From Myotis daubentonii (taxonomy: Eukaryota; Chordata; Mammalia; Chiroptera; Vespertilionidae), in contig NC_081861.1 of assembly GCF_963259705.1 (NCBI RefSeq), forward strand, positions 102,791,726 through 102,855,725: a stretch of 64,000 nucleotides of DNA, written 5' to 3'. This document shows positions 10,501 through 21,886 of this stretch, piece after piece. Numbering within the stretch: position 1 is the first letter of the stretch; every line of letters begins with the position of its first letter. Both the position numbers and the translations under genes were made by a program. The notes beneath the pieces are model-generated. The model was given only the letters and a program-made list of their open reading frames with translations, had not been told where the DNA came from and did no database searches.

Positions 10501-11166
10501 GCTGCCCGCCTTCAATATGCAAATTAGCTGCCATCTTTTGTTGTTTCAGGGTGGGGGTCCCCACTGGAGTGCCGGGCCAGCCTGGATGAGAGATGATGGC
10601 TGTTTGAAGCTGGTCACACCCCCTTCAGGGTGGGGGTCCCCACTGGGGTGCCTGGCCAGTCTGGGTGAGGGGCTGAGGGCCGTTTTCATGCTGGCAGGTG
10701 ACTGAAGCTCCCAACCTCTCCTTTTTTTTTTTAATTCTGGGATTTATTTACCTTTTATGGCTGTCACTGGAGCTGAGAGATGGCTTTAGCTCTGAGGCCC
10801 GGCTGCAGCTCTGAGACCTCAGCTGCTGAAAGCAGGGATCTGGTTTTGTTTGTGTTCTATAATTGAAACAATGTTGCGGTCTTGCTGGCTGAAGCCCGGC
10901 TGGCTGAAAGCAGGTTTCTGGGTTTGTTTAGGTTCTATAATTGCAACATTGTTTCTTAGACAGACTGCTGCTCAGAGGCTGGCAGTGGCAGGCGGGGAAC
11001 CTTGGCTTCCTCCTTCACTGGAGCAAGCAAGCCTCCTGTTTGCTTCAGCTGCCTGGCTGCCGGCTGCCATCTTGGTTGGCAGTTAATTTGCATATCGCCC
11101 TGATTAGCCAATGGGAAGCATGTCAGAGGTATGGTTAATTACCATGTTTTCTATTATTAGATAGGA

Positions 11167-12101
11167 TAGATAGTATTATTTTCATTTTTCAAATCATCGG
11201 CCATCTACTACCACCCTCAGGGCCTTTGATATTTTTGAGAGGTTCTATTGTTTGAAATTTCTTTATTAAACATTTATTTATTCAATTCTTGTATTTCCCT
11301 ATTACTAGTAAAAGAAAAATCACACCAGGAAAAGATATAGGTCAAGTCAATGGTTTAGGTATGTTCTGTGGAACATTTGGTTTCATAAAAATCATTTAGA
11401 GTCTCTAAAAATGTTTCATTTGCAGCTTTTAAAATGTATACATTTTTATTATGAAACAAAATCCTCAAATACAGGTGTTAAGTATCAAATTTGACACATC
11501 AAAATTAACAACTTAACTTGTGATCATTTTGATTAACTTTGTAATATGAATTAATAGTTTGCATTTATAAATTATATTTCTATTGATAAAAATGTCACTG
11601 TCTTTTTGTATTCATTATTGAAAGAAGCTTAACATACAGTTTTGTTTAGTAATTAGATTCTTCTGAGGATGATTGTCGTAAGCTCTTATTTATACTATTT
11701 AAACACTTTTCTCTTTTCGCCTAATTTCCCCCTCATATTTTTCCATCTAGACCAGTATCCCTTCATCTTTCTTGTCATACCCCTTCACATTTATGTAAAT
11801 ATACATTTTCCCACTCACCCACTTAGCACCCTTATATCCTATCTGACAGGTTCTCCATGACCCCTTCTTCACTCAGTCCTCTCAGTAAACTGATTTCTCC
11901 TAGACCACAGCCTATTTTGCCTTCTTCCCTAAGCAGTACTATTCTGTCAGTCTTTTGCTATCTACTACCTGATCTGTAAATATTTATTGAAACAAATTTA
12001 TTTTTAAAATCTGTTCTCTTCAAGCCCGGTTTACCTTTGTTGAGTTTTCTGACAAAATTAAAGGGAGAAATAGACAAGGTATTACATATGTTGTTATTTT
12101 G
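11167..12101. other. No gene recognised
   Basis: AT-rich, with a C/T-rich middle (11700-11900) on the plus strand. No repeat family or exon could be assigned, though decayed L1 is possible. Confidence 0.45.
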
Positions 12102-12115
12102 CCTGTTTCATTTCT

Positions 12116-12344
12116 TTCTTTTTTTTTTTTTAAATATATTTTATTGATTTTTTACAGAGAGGAAGGGAGAGAGATAGAGAGTCAGAAACATCGATGAGAG
12201 AGAAACATCGACCAGCTGCCTCCTGCACACCCCCTACTGGGGGATGTGCCCGCAACCCAGGTACATGCCCTTGACCGGAATCGAACCCGGGACCTTTCAG
12301 TCCGCAGGCCGACGCTCTATCCACTGAGCTAAACCAGTTTCGGC
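12116..12344 (-). mobile_element. VES SINE, well preserved
   Basis: Antisense, young-looking copy: tail tatattttattgattttttacagagagg on the left, then ggaatcgaacccggg (B-box complement), and head ctgagctaaaccagtttcggc on the right. A perfect 14-bp target duplication, cctgtttcatttct, lies at 12102-12115 and 12345-12358. The internal pol III boxes look intact. Confidence 0.95.
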
Positions 12345-12358
12345 CCTGTTTCATTTCT

Positions 12359-12500
12359 GATTTTGTTTATTTGGGTCCTCTCTGTTTGCTTCTTGGTGAG
12401 CCAGGCTAGAGGTTTATCAATATTGTTTTTTCCTTTCAAAGAACTAGCTCTTGGGATAAGGACACATATGTAATACCTTAATCAATAAAGAAAAAAAGAA
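12359..12500. mobile_element. LINE-1 fragments in opposite orientations
   Basis: Bases 12359-12454 are antisense L1 ORF2 (tttgtttatttgggtcctctctg). They are followed without a gap by a sense L1 3' terminus (aaggacacatatgtaatacc, then an A-rich tail) to about 12500. An inverted 5' piece joined to a 3' end is what twin priming leaves behind. Confidence 0.65.
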
Positions 12501-13299
12501 AAAAAAGGAGAAAGAAGGAGATAAAAATGGCTATATGGAAGCAAGGCGGAAGCTAAAATAACTAGTGTTGGAAGAATAAAGAAAGTAAATGAAATAATAA
12601 TAATGAATTTAAAGTGTATTAATATTGGATATATTGACATATAGATTAGAAAAAATGAGAAAAATGAAATATGAAAAATTAATAATAACAATAAGAATAG
12701 ACTAAAGTAGAATATAATCAAAGCAAAGAGAGAAAATAGAGATTTGGAAGGAAAAAAAAGGGAGAAAACAAACAACTAAAAAACTAAAAATCCACTCATA
12801 TAGACACACACCAAAAAACACAAAACTACACACACTCACATACTCAAAGATCTTTGGGTCCTCTATTTGTGGGGCTCACTGGATTTTGCACTGATGTTGT
12901 TGAATCTGGTCCTTGGTGTGTCCAACCTGGGCTTCCTGGGAACTTCTCTAGTGCAGGTGAATGTGAGTCACTGTCCCTTTCTGGCCCTGGGAAACCTGAT
13001 GCAGTTCTGATAAGTTGAAGCCCCTAGTAGTCCAGTGGTTGGGGATTCCTTCACCCAAATGCTGGGTCTACCTGAGTCTCACATCTTGATTGTCCCTGTT
13101 CGGAGCTATACTCCCCCACAGAGCTGGTCCTGCAGGTGTCAACTGCAGGCACTCGTGGTCCCACTGGGCTTTTGCCTCATGACGTGGTCTGGGGCACAAG
13201 GTAGTGCTGGTATTTGACTCACTGGCAGTCCCACGGTTTATGCCTATATCATCCATTATGAAAAGTTGGGCATTGAAGTATTCAACTGTTATTGTTGAA
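12501..13299. other. Unclassified; no gene recognised
   Basis: An A-rich purine tract (12500-12850) precedes a more GC-rich block (12850-13250) that resembles no family I can name. The last 50 bases (ttcaactgttattgttgaac) look like antisense L1. The open frames at 13035-13433 on either strand have no recognisable domain. Confidence 0.45.
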
Positions 13300-13412
13300 C
13301 TAGAGGCCCAATGCATGAAATTCGTGCAAGAGTAGGCCTTCCTTCCCCCAGCTGCCTGAACCGGCTTCCCTCTGGCTGCAGCTTCATCAGGAAAGATGTC
13401 CGGTCTAATTAG
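13300..13412 (-). mobile_element. Short Helitron, 5' end missing
   Basis: CTAG at 13300-13303 with aggcccaatgcatgaaattcgtgca, ending near ctaattagcatatt. The usual tttattatatagga 5' terminus is absent and L1 text follows, so the element is truncated or was mis-resolved at insertion. It resembles the Helitron at 35439-35654. Confidence 0.8.
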
Positions 13413-13545
13413 CATATTGCTAATTGGTTTCATTGATCTTTTGTATTGTTTTTTTTTGTCTCTATGTCATTTATTTCTGCTCTTATGTTTATTATCTCCT
13501 TCGTTCTGCTCACTCTGGGCTTTTCTTGTTGCTCTCTTAAGGAAC
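13413..13545 (-). mobile_element. LINE-1 ORF2 fragment, antisense
   Basis: The plus-strand text (tcatttatttctgctcttatg) is antisense L1 ORF2 and matches the segment near 34930-35010. It adjoins a sense ORF1 segment at 13546, so the locus is rearranged. Confidence 0.65.
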
Positions 13546-14310
13546 TTAGTACGAATTACAACAGGATGCAAAGGGAAATAGAGGCCATTAATAAGAAAGA
13601 GACAGAAATGAAGAATGGCATATGTGACATCAAGAACATACTGGAAGGTATTAAAAGTAGACTGGATGAAACAGAGGATTGAATCAGCTATTTGGATGAC
13701 AAGATAGGAATAAATACCCAATTAGAGCAAAAAATAGAAAAAAAGAATTAAAAATCGGGAAGATAGCTTAAGTGACCTCTGGGACAACATGAAACATAAC
13801 AATGTCTGCCTTATAGGAGTACCAGAAGGAGAAGAGGATGATTAAGGAACAGAGAACCTGATTAAAGAAATAACAACAGAAAACTTCCCCAAGCTCTGGA
13901 GGCACAGAGAGTTCCAATCAAGATGAACCCAAAGAGACCCACACCTAGACACATCATAATAAAAAATGGCAAATGTTAAAGACAAAGAAAGAATCTTAAA
14001 GGCAGCAAGAGAGAGACAGAAAATTACCTACAAAGGCATCCCCATTAGAATGTCAGCTGACTTCTCAATAGAAACATTTCAGGCCATAAGGGAGTGGCAT
14101 GAATTACTCAAAGTAATGAAAAGCAAGGGCATAAATCCAAGACTACTGTATCCAACAAGGGTATTTTTAAAAATTGAAGGTGAAAGAAAAAGATTTCCAG
14201 GAAAAAAAAATTGTTAAAGGTTAATACCAAACCAGCAATACAAGAAATGATAAAGGGACTATTTTAAGAAGAAAACAAAAAGGACAGAGAGAGGATCATA
14301 GGCACAAAGT
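13546..14310 (+). pseudogene. L1 ORF1 remnant of a split old L1
   Basis: Sense ORF1 of an old L1. It has decayed coiled-coil text, then the RRM region near 13800 (gtaccagaaggagaag), then a C-terminal domain with an 83-codon open piece (13966-14217) containing TYKGIPIRMSADFS and EWHELLKVMKS. Multiple stops break it. Its 3' continuation lies at 21115-21170 and 23120-25935, because a retrovirus-like element and an ORF1-only element were inserted. Confidence 0.85.
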
Positions 14311-14738
14311 AATGCCAGTGGTCTTGATCCAGCATCTGGAAGGGTTCAGCAATCTGGAGAAGGCGCTGTGCATAAATTAGTGAGTCCAGAGACAAAACAT
14401 AATTTTGAAAGGCATTATAGAGAGTCAGAGAAGACTTAGCTAAAGGAACTAAGTTCTCTGCGTCTCAGGACCCCTTGCTTTTTATTAACACAATTTGTCC
14501 TAAGGTAAAGTAGAGATATACACATCAAAGGGTAGGGTTTTGTACAGAATCCATTGTCAGATTGGGGAATTTGTCTATGGCTGTTCAGGTGTTTGACCAG
14601 TGGGAGACAATAACATGTAGATTGAAATGCCCTTAGCTATCTGGCAGCAAGCAATCATCGCTTTTCAGGTTTGGGGAAATGCCCTTGCCACTCCAGATGA
14701 TTCAGCCCTTGCTGACATGCTGGAATTGGCTTCCGGCA
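14311..14738 (-). repeat. 3' LTR of the retrovirus-like element
   Basis: A 428-bp LTR, minus orientation, starting TGCCGGAAGCC at 14738. It contains a poly(A)-signal-like AATAAA on the minus strand (near 14485). Roughly 35 differences from its partner LTR by eye (about 8%) point to an old insertion. Confidence 0.88.
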
Positions 14739-14753
14739 TCTCACTCTTTTTGA
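14739..14753 (-). other. Polypurine tract of the retrovirus-like element
   Basis: On the minus strand a purine-rich run (AAAAAGAGTGAGA) directly precedes the 3' LTR. This is the expected place for the plus-strand DNA primer, and it fixes the orientation. Confidence 0.65.
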
Positions 14754-17372
14754 TTTTTTAAATTTAACAAGAATGTATGTTTTAAGATTTTTAAATTCAA
14801 TGGAAAGGATAGAGTTCTATGAAGTCCCTTTAAATTGTTGTCAAGGATTAAAGAAATTAGCCTGCAGTAAGTTTCTTTCTGGGCCAACAATTCTTTGAGT
14901 CCCAATTTCAATGTCCAACAGTTCATTATGTGTACATGTCAGCAATGGTATTTCAGTTCTGGATGGTGGACAAACAGTAGCGATGCAGGTCCAACTTTCT
15001 CTGGTTTGATCCTGGGCAACCTACAGTGATGCACAGCTGCTGACTGCTAGCATGGCAAGGCGTCTTCACCGTCTTCCATCTCTGGACTGTTTCTCCTTTG
15101 TTCCTGGGGGGCACTGTTATTCTGTGGCTGAGCAGTCTGGTCAGTTCTTCTCTGGGATCCATTGTTGCAGGAATCCACATGGGCTTGGAGGAGTTTTCTG
15201 GAAATATACAAACATATTCTCGACCAAAGGTTAATAAAGGAATCTTTTATAAATTAGATTTGGGATCCTTTCTTTTCACTTTTGCCCAAATGATTTTCTT
15301 TTGACTTATTTTGACACCATGTGTGTCTTCATGGGTGTCCTGCTATTAGCATTACAAGTGAAAAATACTTTTCAAAGTAAAAAATTTAAAGCAATTAAGG
15401 TTTGATGTAATTTTTTTACAGGATATTTTCTTACAGGATATTATTCTACTGTACCCCCTTTTTCATTTAAATAATATTAAGAGGCTTTTGGAAATTTTAC
15501 AATGCAGTCTTGATAACTTTTAATTTTAATTTTCTGTATAGAAATATGACTGCTCTGGATTCATTGCATGTTAAGCAAATTTACTATGAAATGAACCATC
15601 AGTAGAAAATTAGTTAATACTTCAGAAATAGGTCTTTGTACAGTACAATTAAGTTTTCTTGAATATTCACTTATATTAATCAACCAATTTAAATTAATCT
15701 GAAATAAAGTTTATTTTTTAACTTTACTTGTCCTGGGTTATGGACAGTAAATGACATTAATTAAATTTCTGCAATTAGTCTTTGAGTAACTTTACATTAG
15801 CTTTGTTTAAGGATGCAAAAATACAAATCATTTACTTTTCTTCTTGAGGCCTAATATATTGACTTTTAATTACATTTTTCTAGGCATTTGAAAGAAACTT
15901 CTCTTTATTTCCTTCCAGAGTAATTTTTAAACCACACTTAGAGAGTTTCAGTTTAAAAAAATCTTTGTCTTTCTCTTTTACACCAAGCAACCTACAGGGC
16001 TGTTGCTTGGATACTGGGTCATGCAGCCAAATAGCTATATTTCATTGACTCTTTTTACATTATGTTGATTACTATTTATGATCATATTTAGTACTTTAAC
16101 AACAATCTTTAGTTTACCTTGTAAATATTAGAGGAAGAGATTTCAAAATTTTAAAATTTCTCCTTTTTATTAAGCTTAGAATTATATTTTTAAAGAGTAT
16201 CCCCTTTGGCTTATTTGCATATACAGAGGGATTATTGGAAGCCTCAGTAATTTTTTTTTAGATTTTACTAGGATTCAATTGTTTATAAAAATATTGGCTT
16301 CTCATATAACTTAATTTCTTTGAGATCTTGATTATATTTTAAAAAGTTAATTTATTAAGTAATTAAGTAGGCATTTTTATTAAAAAAAACAAAAGTTAGT
16401 AAATATAGTAAACTTATACATCTGATTCACCAGGCACAAATGCTGCCCCACCTCCAGCCTAATTAAAATGCAGGTGGTTAGGGCTTTTTGTCTTTTAAAT
16501 TCCCGTCTTAAAATTCTGCTGCTGAATTTTAAGAAATATTTTGTTACTTTATTTTGTCCTCCTTAGAGGCCAAAACCTTTATAACATTTAAAATATATGT
16601 ATATAAGTAAAATATATTAATTTTTATTTGATAAAACTTTCCATGTGGTTTCAAGTATATTAAATTGGCTAAATTTAAAATATTTCCTTTAAGAAGAAAG
16701 AACAAATTCTCTGAATCACTCCAGGCCCTTGGAGTTTTCCAAAAATTATTCCTTGGTTATAGCCTTGAAATTTAACTTGGAAAGACCATATATATATGAT
16801 TTAAAGGCTACATACTTTTTATAATTATCTCAAAAGATATCAAATAAATTTAAACTAGTTTTTGTATTAAAAATTTGGTTGAGATCACAGAATTAATGTT
16901 CTTTTTCAATTATACCAATAAACAACATTTTTTGAATTCCTAATTATTTCAGAGAAAACACAAAAATTATTTCCTCAAAAATAAATTTCTATACTTTAGT
17001 TACCACAATTATATAATTTCTCCCAATTTAATTTGAACCTTGAACTTTTAGAGCTGGCAAGTCATATATTTATGATTTCTCGGATTAATAACACCTTTAT
17101 ATTTTTAAGAATAAATTTTAAAAATACAAGACATTATCAATTGATAGCTTTAATTCTGTCCTCTAGATTTTTCATGAGGCAAATTTAGATTAATATTTCA
17201 GTATTTTGTCATTACAAAATACCTACTTTAATTTAGCAAACTCCCAAAGTCTTAAGCTGCCAAATGAGTTTGGAGGAAGTTTGTAGCCATTCAAATGAAA
17301 ATTAGTTATATTCTTTTTGCTGGAAATATGACCAGCCCCAAGGAGGGGAAGCCAGGAAGCAAGCTTGTCTTT
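14754..17372 (-). other. Retrovirus-like interior, 3' part, no intact gene
   Basis: Very AT-rich in both strands. Short minus open frames at 14741-14926 and 14953-15180 lie where an env end would be expected, but I could not match them with confidence. No pol motif could be found, so this part is deleted or too decayed to recognise. Confidence 0.5.
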
Positions 17373-17386
17373 AGAAGTTGCCGCCA

Positions 17387-19262
17387 ATGTAGCAGGACAC
17401 AAAATTAACGGCAAGAAATCTATGGCATTTCTATACACCAATAGTGAATGTGCAGAAAGAGAGACTAAAAAAGCAATCCCATTTACCATCGCACCAAAAA
17501 AATTAAGCTACCTAGGAATAAACTTAACTAAAGAGGTAAAAGACCTCTTCTCAGAAAACTACAGGACATTGAAAAAAGAGATAGAGGAAGACATAAAGAG
17601 ATGGAAGAACATAGCATGTTCTTGGATTGGTAGAATCAACATCATTAAAATGTCCATACTGCCCAAAGCAAACTATAAATTCAACGCACTTCCCATTAAA
17701 ATACCAATGGCATATTTCACAGACCTAGAACGTACTCTCCAAAAATTCATCTAGAATAAAAAACGACCCCGAATAGCTGCAGCGATCCTGAGAAAGAACA
17801 AAGTAGGTGGGATCTCAATACCAGATATCAAGTTGTATTACAAAGCCACTGTTCTCAAAACTGCCTGGTATTGGCACAAGAACAGACATATAGATCAATG
17901 GAATAGAATAGAGAGCCCAGAAATCAGCCCCAACCAATACGCTCAATTAATATTTGACAAAGGAGGCAAGAACATACAATGGAGTCAAGATAGTCTCTTC
18001 AATAAATGGTGCTGGAAAATTGGTCAGATACATGCAAAAAAAAATGAAACTAGATCACCAACTTACACCATACACAAAAATAAACTCAAAATGGATAAAG
18101 GACTTAAATATACGACGGGAAACCATTCAAATACTAGAAGAATCCAAAGGCAACAAAATCTCAGACATATGCCGAAGCAATTTCTTCACCGATACAGCTC
18201 CTAGGGCATTGGAAACTAAAGAGAAAATAAACAAATGGGACTACATCGAAATAAAAAGCTTCTGCACAGCAAAAGAAACCATCAACATGCCGAAACTGGT
18301 TTGGCTCAGTTGATAGAGTATCGGCCTGCGGACTGAGGGGTCCCGGGTTCGATTCTGGTCGGGGGCATGTGCCTGGGTTGCGGGCACTTCCCCAGTGGGG
18401 GATGTGCAGGAGGCGGCTGATCGATGTTTCTCTCTCATCGATGTTTCTGACTCTCTATCTCTCTCCCTTCCTCTCTGTAAAAAATCAATAAAATATATTA
18501 AAAAAAAAAGAAACCATCAACAAAACAACAAGAAAACCCACTGTGTGGGAAAACATATTTGCCAATGTCATATCTGATAAGGGCCTAATCTCCAAAATTT
18601 ATAGGGAACTCATACAACTTAACAAAAGGAAGATAAACAGCCCAATCAAAAAATGGGCAAAGGATCTAAATAGACTCCTTTCAAAAGAGGACATTCAGAA
18701 AGCCAAGAGACATATGAAACATGCTCAAAGTCACTAATCATCCGAGAGGTGAAAATAAAAACAACAATGAGGTACCATCTCACACCTGTCAGACTGGCTA
18801 TCATCAACAAATCAACAAACGACAAGTGCTGGAGAGGATGTGGAGAAAAAGGAACACTTGTGCACTGCTGGTGGGAATGCAGACTGGTGCAGCCACTATG
18901 GAAGACAGTATGGAGTTTCCTCAAAAAACTAAAAATGGAACACCCATTTGACCCTGTGATCCCACTTCTAAGAATATATCCCAGGAAACCAGAAACACCA
19001 ATCAGAAAGGATATATGCACCCCTATGTTCATAGCAGCACAATTCACCATAGCTAAGATCTGGAAACAGCCTAAGTGCCCATCAGTAGATGAATGGATTA
19101 GAAAACTGTGGTACATCTACACGATGGAATACTATGCTGCTCTAAAAAGGAAGGAACTCTTACCATTTGCAACGTCATGGATGGAACTGGAGAGCATTAT
19201 GCTAAGTGAAATAAGCCAGTCAATGAAGGAAAAATACCACATGATGTCACTCATTTCTGGAT
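17387..19262 (+). pseudogene. L1 ORF2 C-terminal half, broken
   Basis: Encodes the post-RT region of the L1 endonuclease/reverse transcriptase protein, ending with the cysteine-rich motif [18 protein letters not shown] (about 18827-18880) and PLWKTVW. The frame is broken by a TAG at 17752 and by frame changes near 17830 and 17950, and the inserted SINE splits it again at 18287. The N-terminal endonuclease and the RT core were never copied, so it cannot act. Confidence 0.9.
18287..18505 (+). mobile_element. VES SINE in L1 ORF2
   Basis: Sense copy (gccgaaactggtttggctcag head; B box gggttcgattc; tail aaaaatcaataaaatatatta). A perfect 16-bp target duplication, aaaagaaaccatcaac, lies at 18271-18286 and 18506-18521. 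This is the fourth and youngest layer of the nest. Confidence 0.95.
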
Positions 19263-19556
19263 AATAAAGACCATTATAAACTTATGAACAAATATAGATA
19301 CAGAGTCAGAGCTGCCTTGAACAGACTGTCAAACTACAGCAGGAAGGCCAGGAGGGTGGGAGGGCAGGAGGGGGGTGGGTGACAGATCAACCAAAGGACT
19401 TGTATGCATGCATATAAGCATAACCAATGGACATAAGACACTGGGGGGTAGGGGAGGCCAGGGGATTGTCAAGGGCGGGGGGAAAAATAAGGAGACATAT
19501 GTAATACTCTTTGTAATACTTTAAGCAATAAAAAAAAAAAAAAGAAGTTGCCGCCA

Positions 19557-20662
19557 GCAGGAAATTTTGGCTTGCCTGCTTGTTCTCTTGGGGGAAGGGC
19601 GACTAGCCCCTTCCTCCTTTAGAGATTGCCCTGAGAAGCCAGCCTTCTTAATTAACAAAGGGCGTTGCCAGTCCTTACCTGGGCTACTTAGATTTTTATA
19701 ATTAATATATTATTTAAATAAACTACTTTTTATTATGGAAATACCAATCTTGTTGCTAGAACCAGCCTTTATCTTTCTTTTTGGTTCATTTCTGCCATCT
19801 TTCTGAGGAAAAAACAGTCTTTGGGGTTTTATTCTGTAGCACTCCTAAAGAGATTTAAGCTAAGCTCAAAACTCTAAAATCCAAAATCGGACTGTGCACG
19901 CATTTGTTTTAAGCTAGCTTTCTCTCTTTACACGTACACAGAAATCCCAGACATTTCTAAATTTTGTAAAACTTTTAAATTATGAACCAGACAAAAGCAT
20001 GGCAAAGATAAGACCTGTTAAAATAGCTTTCTTGGGGAGGGGGCATCCGTACAGGATCGCCATGTGTCTCCCTTCCCTCACCTCCTGTTTGTTTTGGGGG
20101 AGATTTCAGCAACGTTTCTTTTCCCAAATAAGGGAAGCTTAATAGAAAAAGACAGATTTTAAATTTTTTCTTATTTTGCTTTCCAAAGTAATGACTAGCA
20201 CTTAAGTTGATTTTCGCCAAATTTTGCTTTTCCCAACGTGTTCTATAGTTCTTAGAGTATTAGGTAGTCTTTTTTTGCAGGAGAGCTAATAGCTCCGCCC
20301 TCTTCAGCTGCCTTTGAGATCAGAAGCTGAGGATCCAGTGGCTTTATAGAAAATACAGATTTTTGATTCTCAAAACAAACTAGGTATTTTATGATTTGAA
20401 CAAGAAACCACATTAAAGATGACCACAGCACTCTTTTTTCAGCCTGATTTAAAAAAGTACCTTTTAATATTCTAATTTCTTTATAATTTTGCCTTTTAAT
20501 CAAATTCTTCCCCATTATAATCTGACTTAAACAAAAAGTATCACCCACGCACTTAAGGATCCACGGGCTTCTGAAGCTGACATGGGCTTTGTGCACAGTT
20601 AATCTTACCACCATCACTGGTGCTGTTTTATCCACTCTGGCGAATACTTCATCTCCAAATTG
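19557..20662 (-). other. Retrovirus-like interior, 5' leader side
   Basis: Sequence between the nested L1 and the PBS. A 164-codon minus open frame (20252-20746) spans the PBS and runs into the 5' LTR, so it cannot be a normal gag start. No domain is recognised. It is probably the leader or a decayed gag region. Confidence 0.5.
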
Positions 20663-20680
20663 TCCATATTTTGGGTGCCA
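20663..20680 (-). other. Primer binding site-like sequence
   Basis: On the minus strand TGGCACCCAAAATATGGA follows the 5' LTR within a few bases. Its TGGCrCCC start resembles the site that pairs with tRNA-Lys in class II retroviruses. The 3' half is diverged, so the tRNA assignment is tentative. Confidence 0.55.
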
Positions 20681-20683
20681 ATT

Positions 20684-21114
20684 AATGCTGGTGGTCTTGA
20701 TCCAGCATCTGGAAGGGTTCAGAAATCTGGAGAAGGTTCTGTGCATACATTAATAAAGAGTCCAGAGATGAAACATAATTTTAAAAGGCCTTATAGGGAG
20801 TCAGAGAAGATTTAGCTAGAGGAACTAAGTTCTCCTTGTCTCAGGACCCCTTGCTTTTTATTAACACAATTTGTCCTGAGGCAAGGTAGAGATATACACA
20901 CCAAAGGGTAGGGTTTCATACAGAATCCATTGTCAGATTGGGGAATTTGCCTATGGCTGTTCAGGTGTTTGGCCAGTAGGAAGGAATAACATGTAGATTG
21001 AAATGCCTTTAGCTATCTGGCAGCAAGCAATCATCCCTTTTCAGGTTTGGGGAAATGCTCTTGCCACTCCAGATGATTCAGCCCTTGATGACATGCTGGA
21101 TTTGGCTTCTGGCA
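20684..21114 (-). repeat. 5' LTR of the retrovirus-like element
   Basis: A 431-bp partner of the LTR at 14311-14738, starting TGCCAGAAGCC at 21114 and ending next to the PBS. It keeps an AATAAA-like signal on the minus strand (near 20860). Alignment with its partner is gap-poor, with scattered substitutions. Confidence 0.88.
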
Positions 21115-21191
21115 ATAAAGAAAACAAAAATTGCAATAAATAAATACCCATCAATAATAACAGCACTGTAGCCCAGAAGTTGAGGAGAACC

Positions 21192-21202
21192 AAGATGGCG
21201 GC
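21192..21202 (+). promoter_or_regulatory. YY1-like site at the retroposon 5' end
   Basis: AAGATGGCGGC close to the first base of the element. L1 5'UTRs carry a YY1 site in the same place, where it directs accurate transcription start. Function here is inferred from motif and position. Confidence 0.65.
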
Positions 21203-21886
21203 ATAGGTTAACGCCGGAGTTTGCTGCTTTGAACAACTACTTCAAAAGTGAAACTAAAACACGGAACGGACATCACCCAGAACCACAGGAACGCTGGCTG
21301 AGTGGAAGTCCTACAACTAGGAGGAAAGAGAAACGCACACGGACACTCAGAGGAGGCGCAGTGGTGAAGTCAAATTCTGAGGTGCGGAGTGCGCGGAGCG
21401 GGCTGGCGGCGGAGGGCGCGGTTGTTGTTTTCAATCAGGAGGGAGTCGCAGACTCTGAGCACCAGATCCGGGCGAGTCTTTAGGGACCCAGACTCAAACG
21501 GGAGAAGCGGGACTGTCTGGCTTCGGTCAGAGCGAGTGCAGCTTTCTCTCCGAGCTTTGCTGCGGGTGCTGGGACTCAGACAGGCAGAGCCCCTGGGGAC
21601 AGGACTGAGAGCCGCCATAACTGCTCTCTCTGGCCCACCCTGTTGATCCTGTGCGACCCGCCCCGCCCAAGCCCTGCACAGAGGCATTTGCCGGATAGCC
21701 TCAGGCAAAGGCTAGATTAGCACCTCCCTAGAGGACAGAAGTTCTCTCACTGCTGACACAGCTGATTCTCATAGCCACTTGGCCTGGAGGTCAAACCCTC
21801 CCTGGAATTAGCTACAACAATCAAGATTTAACTATAAGACTTCGAACAAAGACCACTAGGGGGTACACCAAGGAAGCATAACAAAA

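Larger units (their letters stand above)
8785..11166 (-). mobile_element. Helitron, 2.4 kb, antisense, with exon-like cargo
   Basis: The left terminus is CTAG (8785-8788), followed by a perfect long hairpin, cccagtgcacgaa/ttcgtgcactggg (8791-8817). The right terminus is agatagga (GA at 11165-11166). Flanks A8784 and T11167 fit A/T insertion. The 5' third (about 10540-11166) has the same organisation as the Helitron at 42971-43532, so they share a lineage. No Rep/helicase is present. Cargo: exon-like pieces at 9234-9990 and a minisatellite at 10163-10500. Confidence 0.9.
17387..19542 (+). mobile_element. LINE-1, 5'-truncated, inside the retrovirus-like element
   Basis: A perfect 14-bp target duplication, agaagttgccgcca, at 17373-17386 and 19543-19556 frames a sense L1. 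It contains the ORF2 C-terminal half, a G-rich 3'UTR (19350-19480) and the terminus aataaaaaaaa. A VES SINE interrupts it at 18287-18505. It is younger than its retrovirus-like host. Confidence 0.95.
14311..21114 (-). mobile_element. Endogenous retrovirus-like LTR element, antisense, degraded
   Basis: Two direct LTRs (14311-14738 and 20684-21114) bound the element. Orientation is minus: the PBS-like site is next to the right LTR and a purine-rich tract is next to the left LTR. Flanks acaaag (14305-14310) and ataaag (21115-21120) look like a 6-bp target duplication, as in betaretrovirus-like (class II) elements. Removing a 2.2-kb nested L1 leaves about 3.8 kb of AT-rich interior with no recognisable intact gag, pol or env, so it is deleted and inactive. 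Class is tentative. Confidence 0.85.

Noticed and set aside
10140..10705. 149- and 158-codon plus-strand frames
   Set aside because: Both are produced by the 58-60-bp minisatellite with few stop codons.
12270..12344. tRNA-gene-like A and B boxes (also in other VES copies)
   Set aside because: These are heads of VES SINEs followed by the SINE body and CT-rich tail. They do not end in a mature tRNA acceptor stem.
13035..13433. Frames of 60 and 121 codons on opposite strands
   Set aside because: They extend from unclassified DNA into a Helitron. No domain.
20252..20746. 164-codon minus frame as a possible gag gene
   Set aside because: It begins inside the LTR and reads through the primer binding site, which a genuine gag frame would not do. 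No domain recognised.
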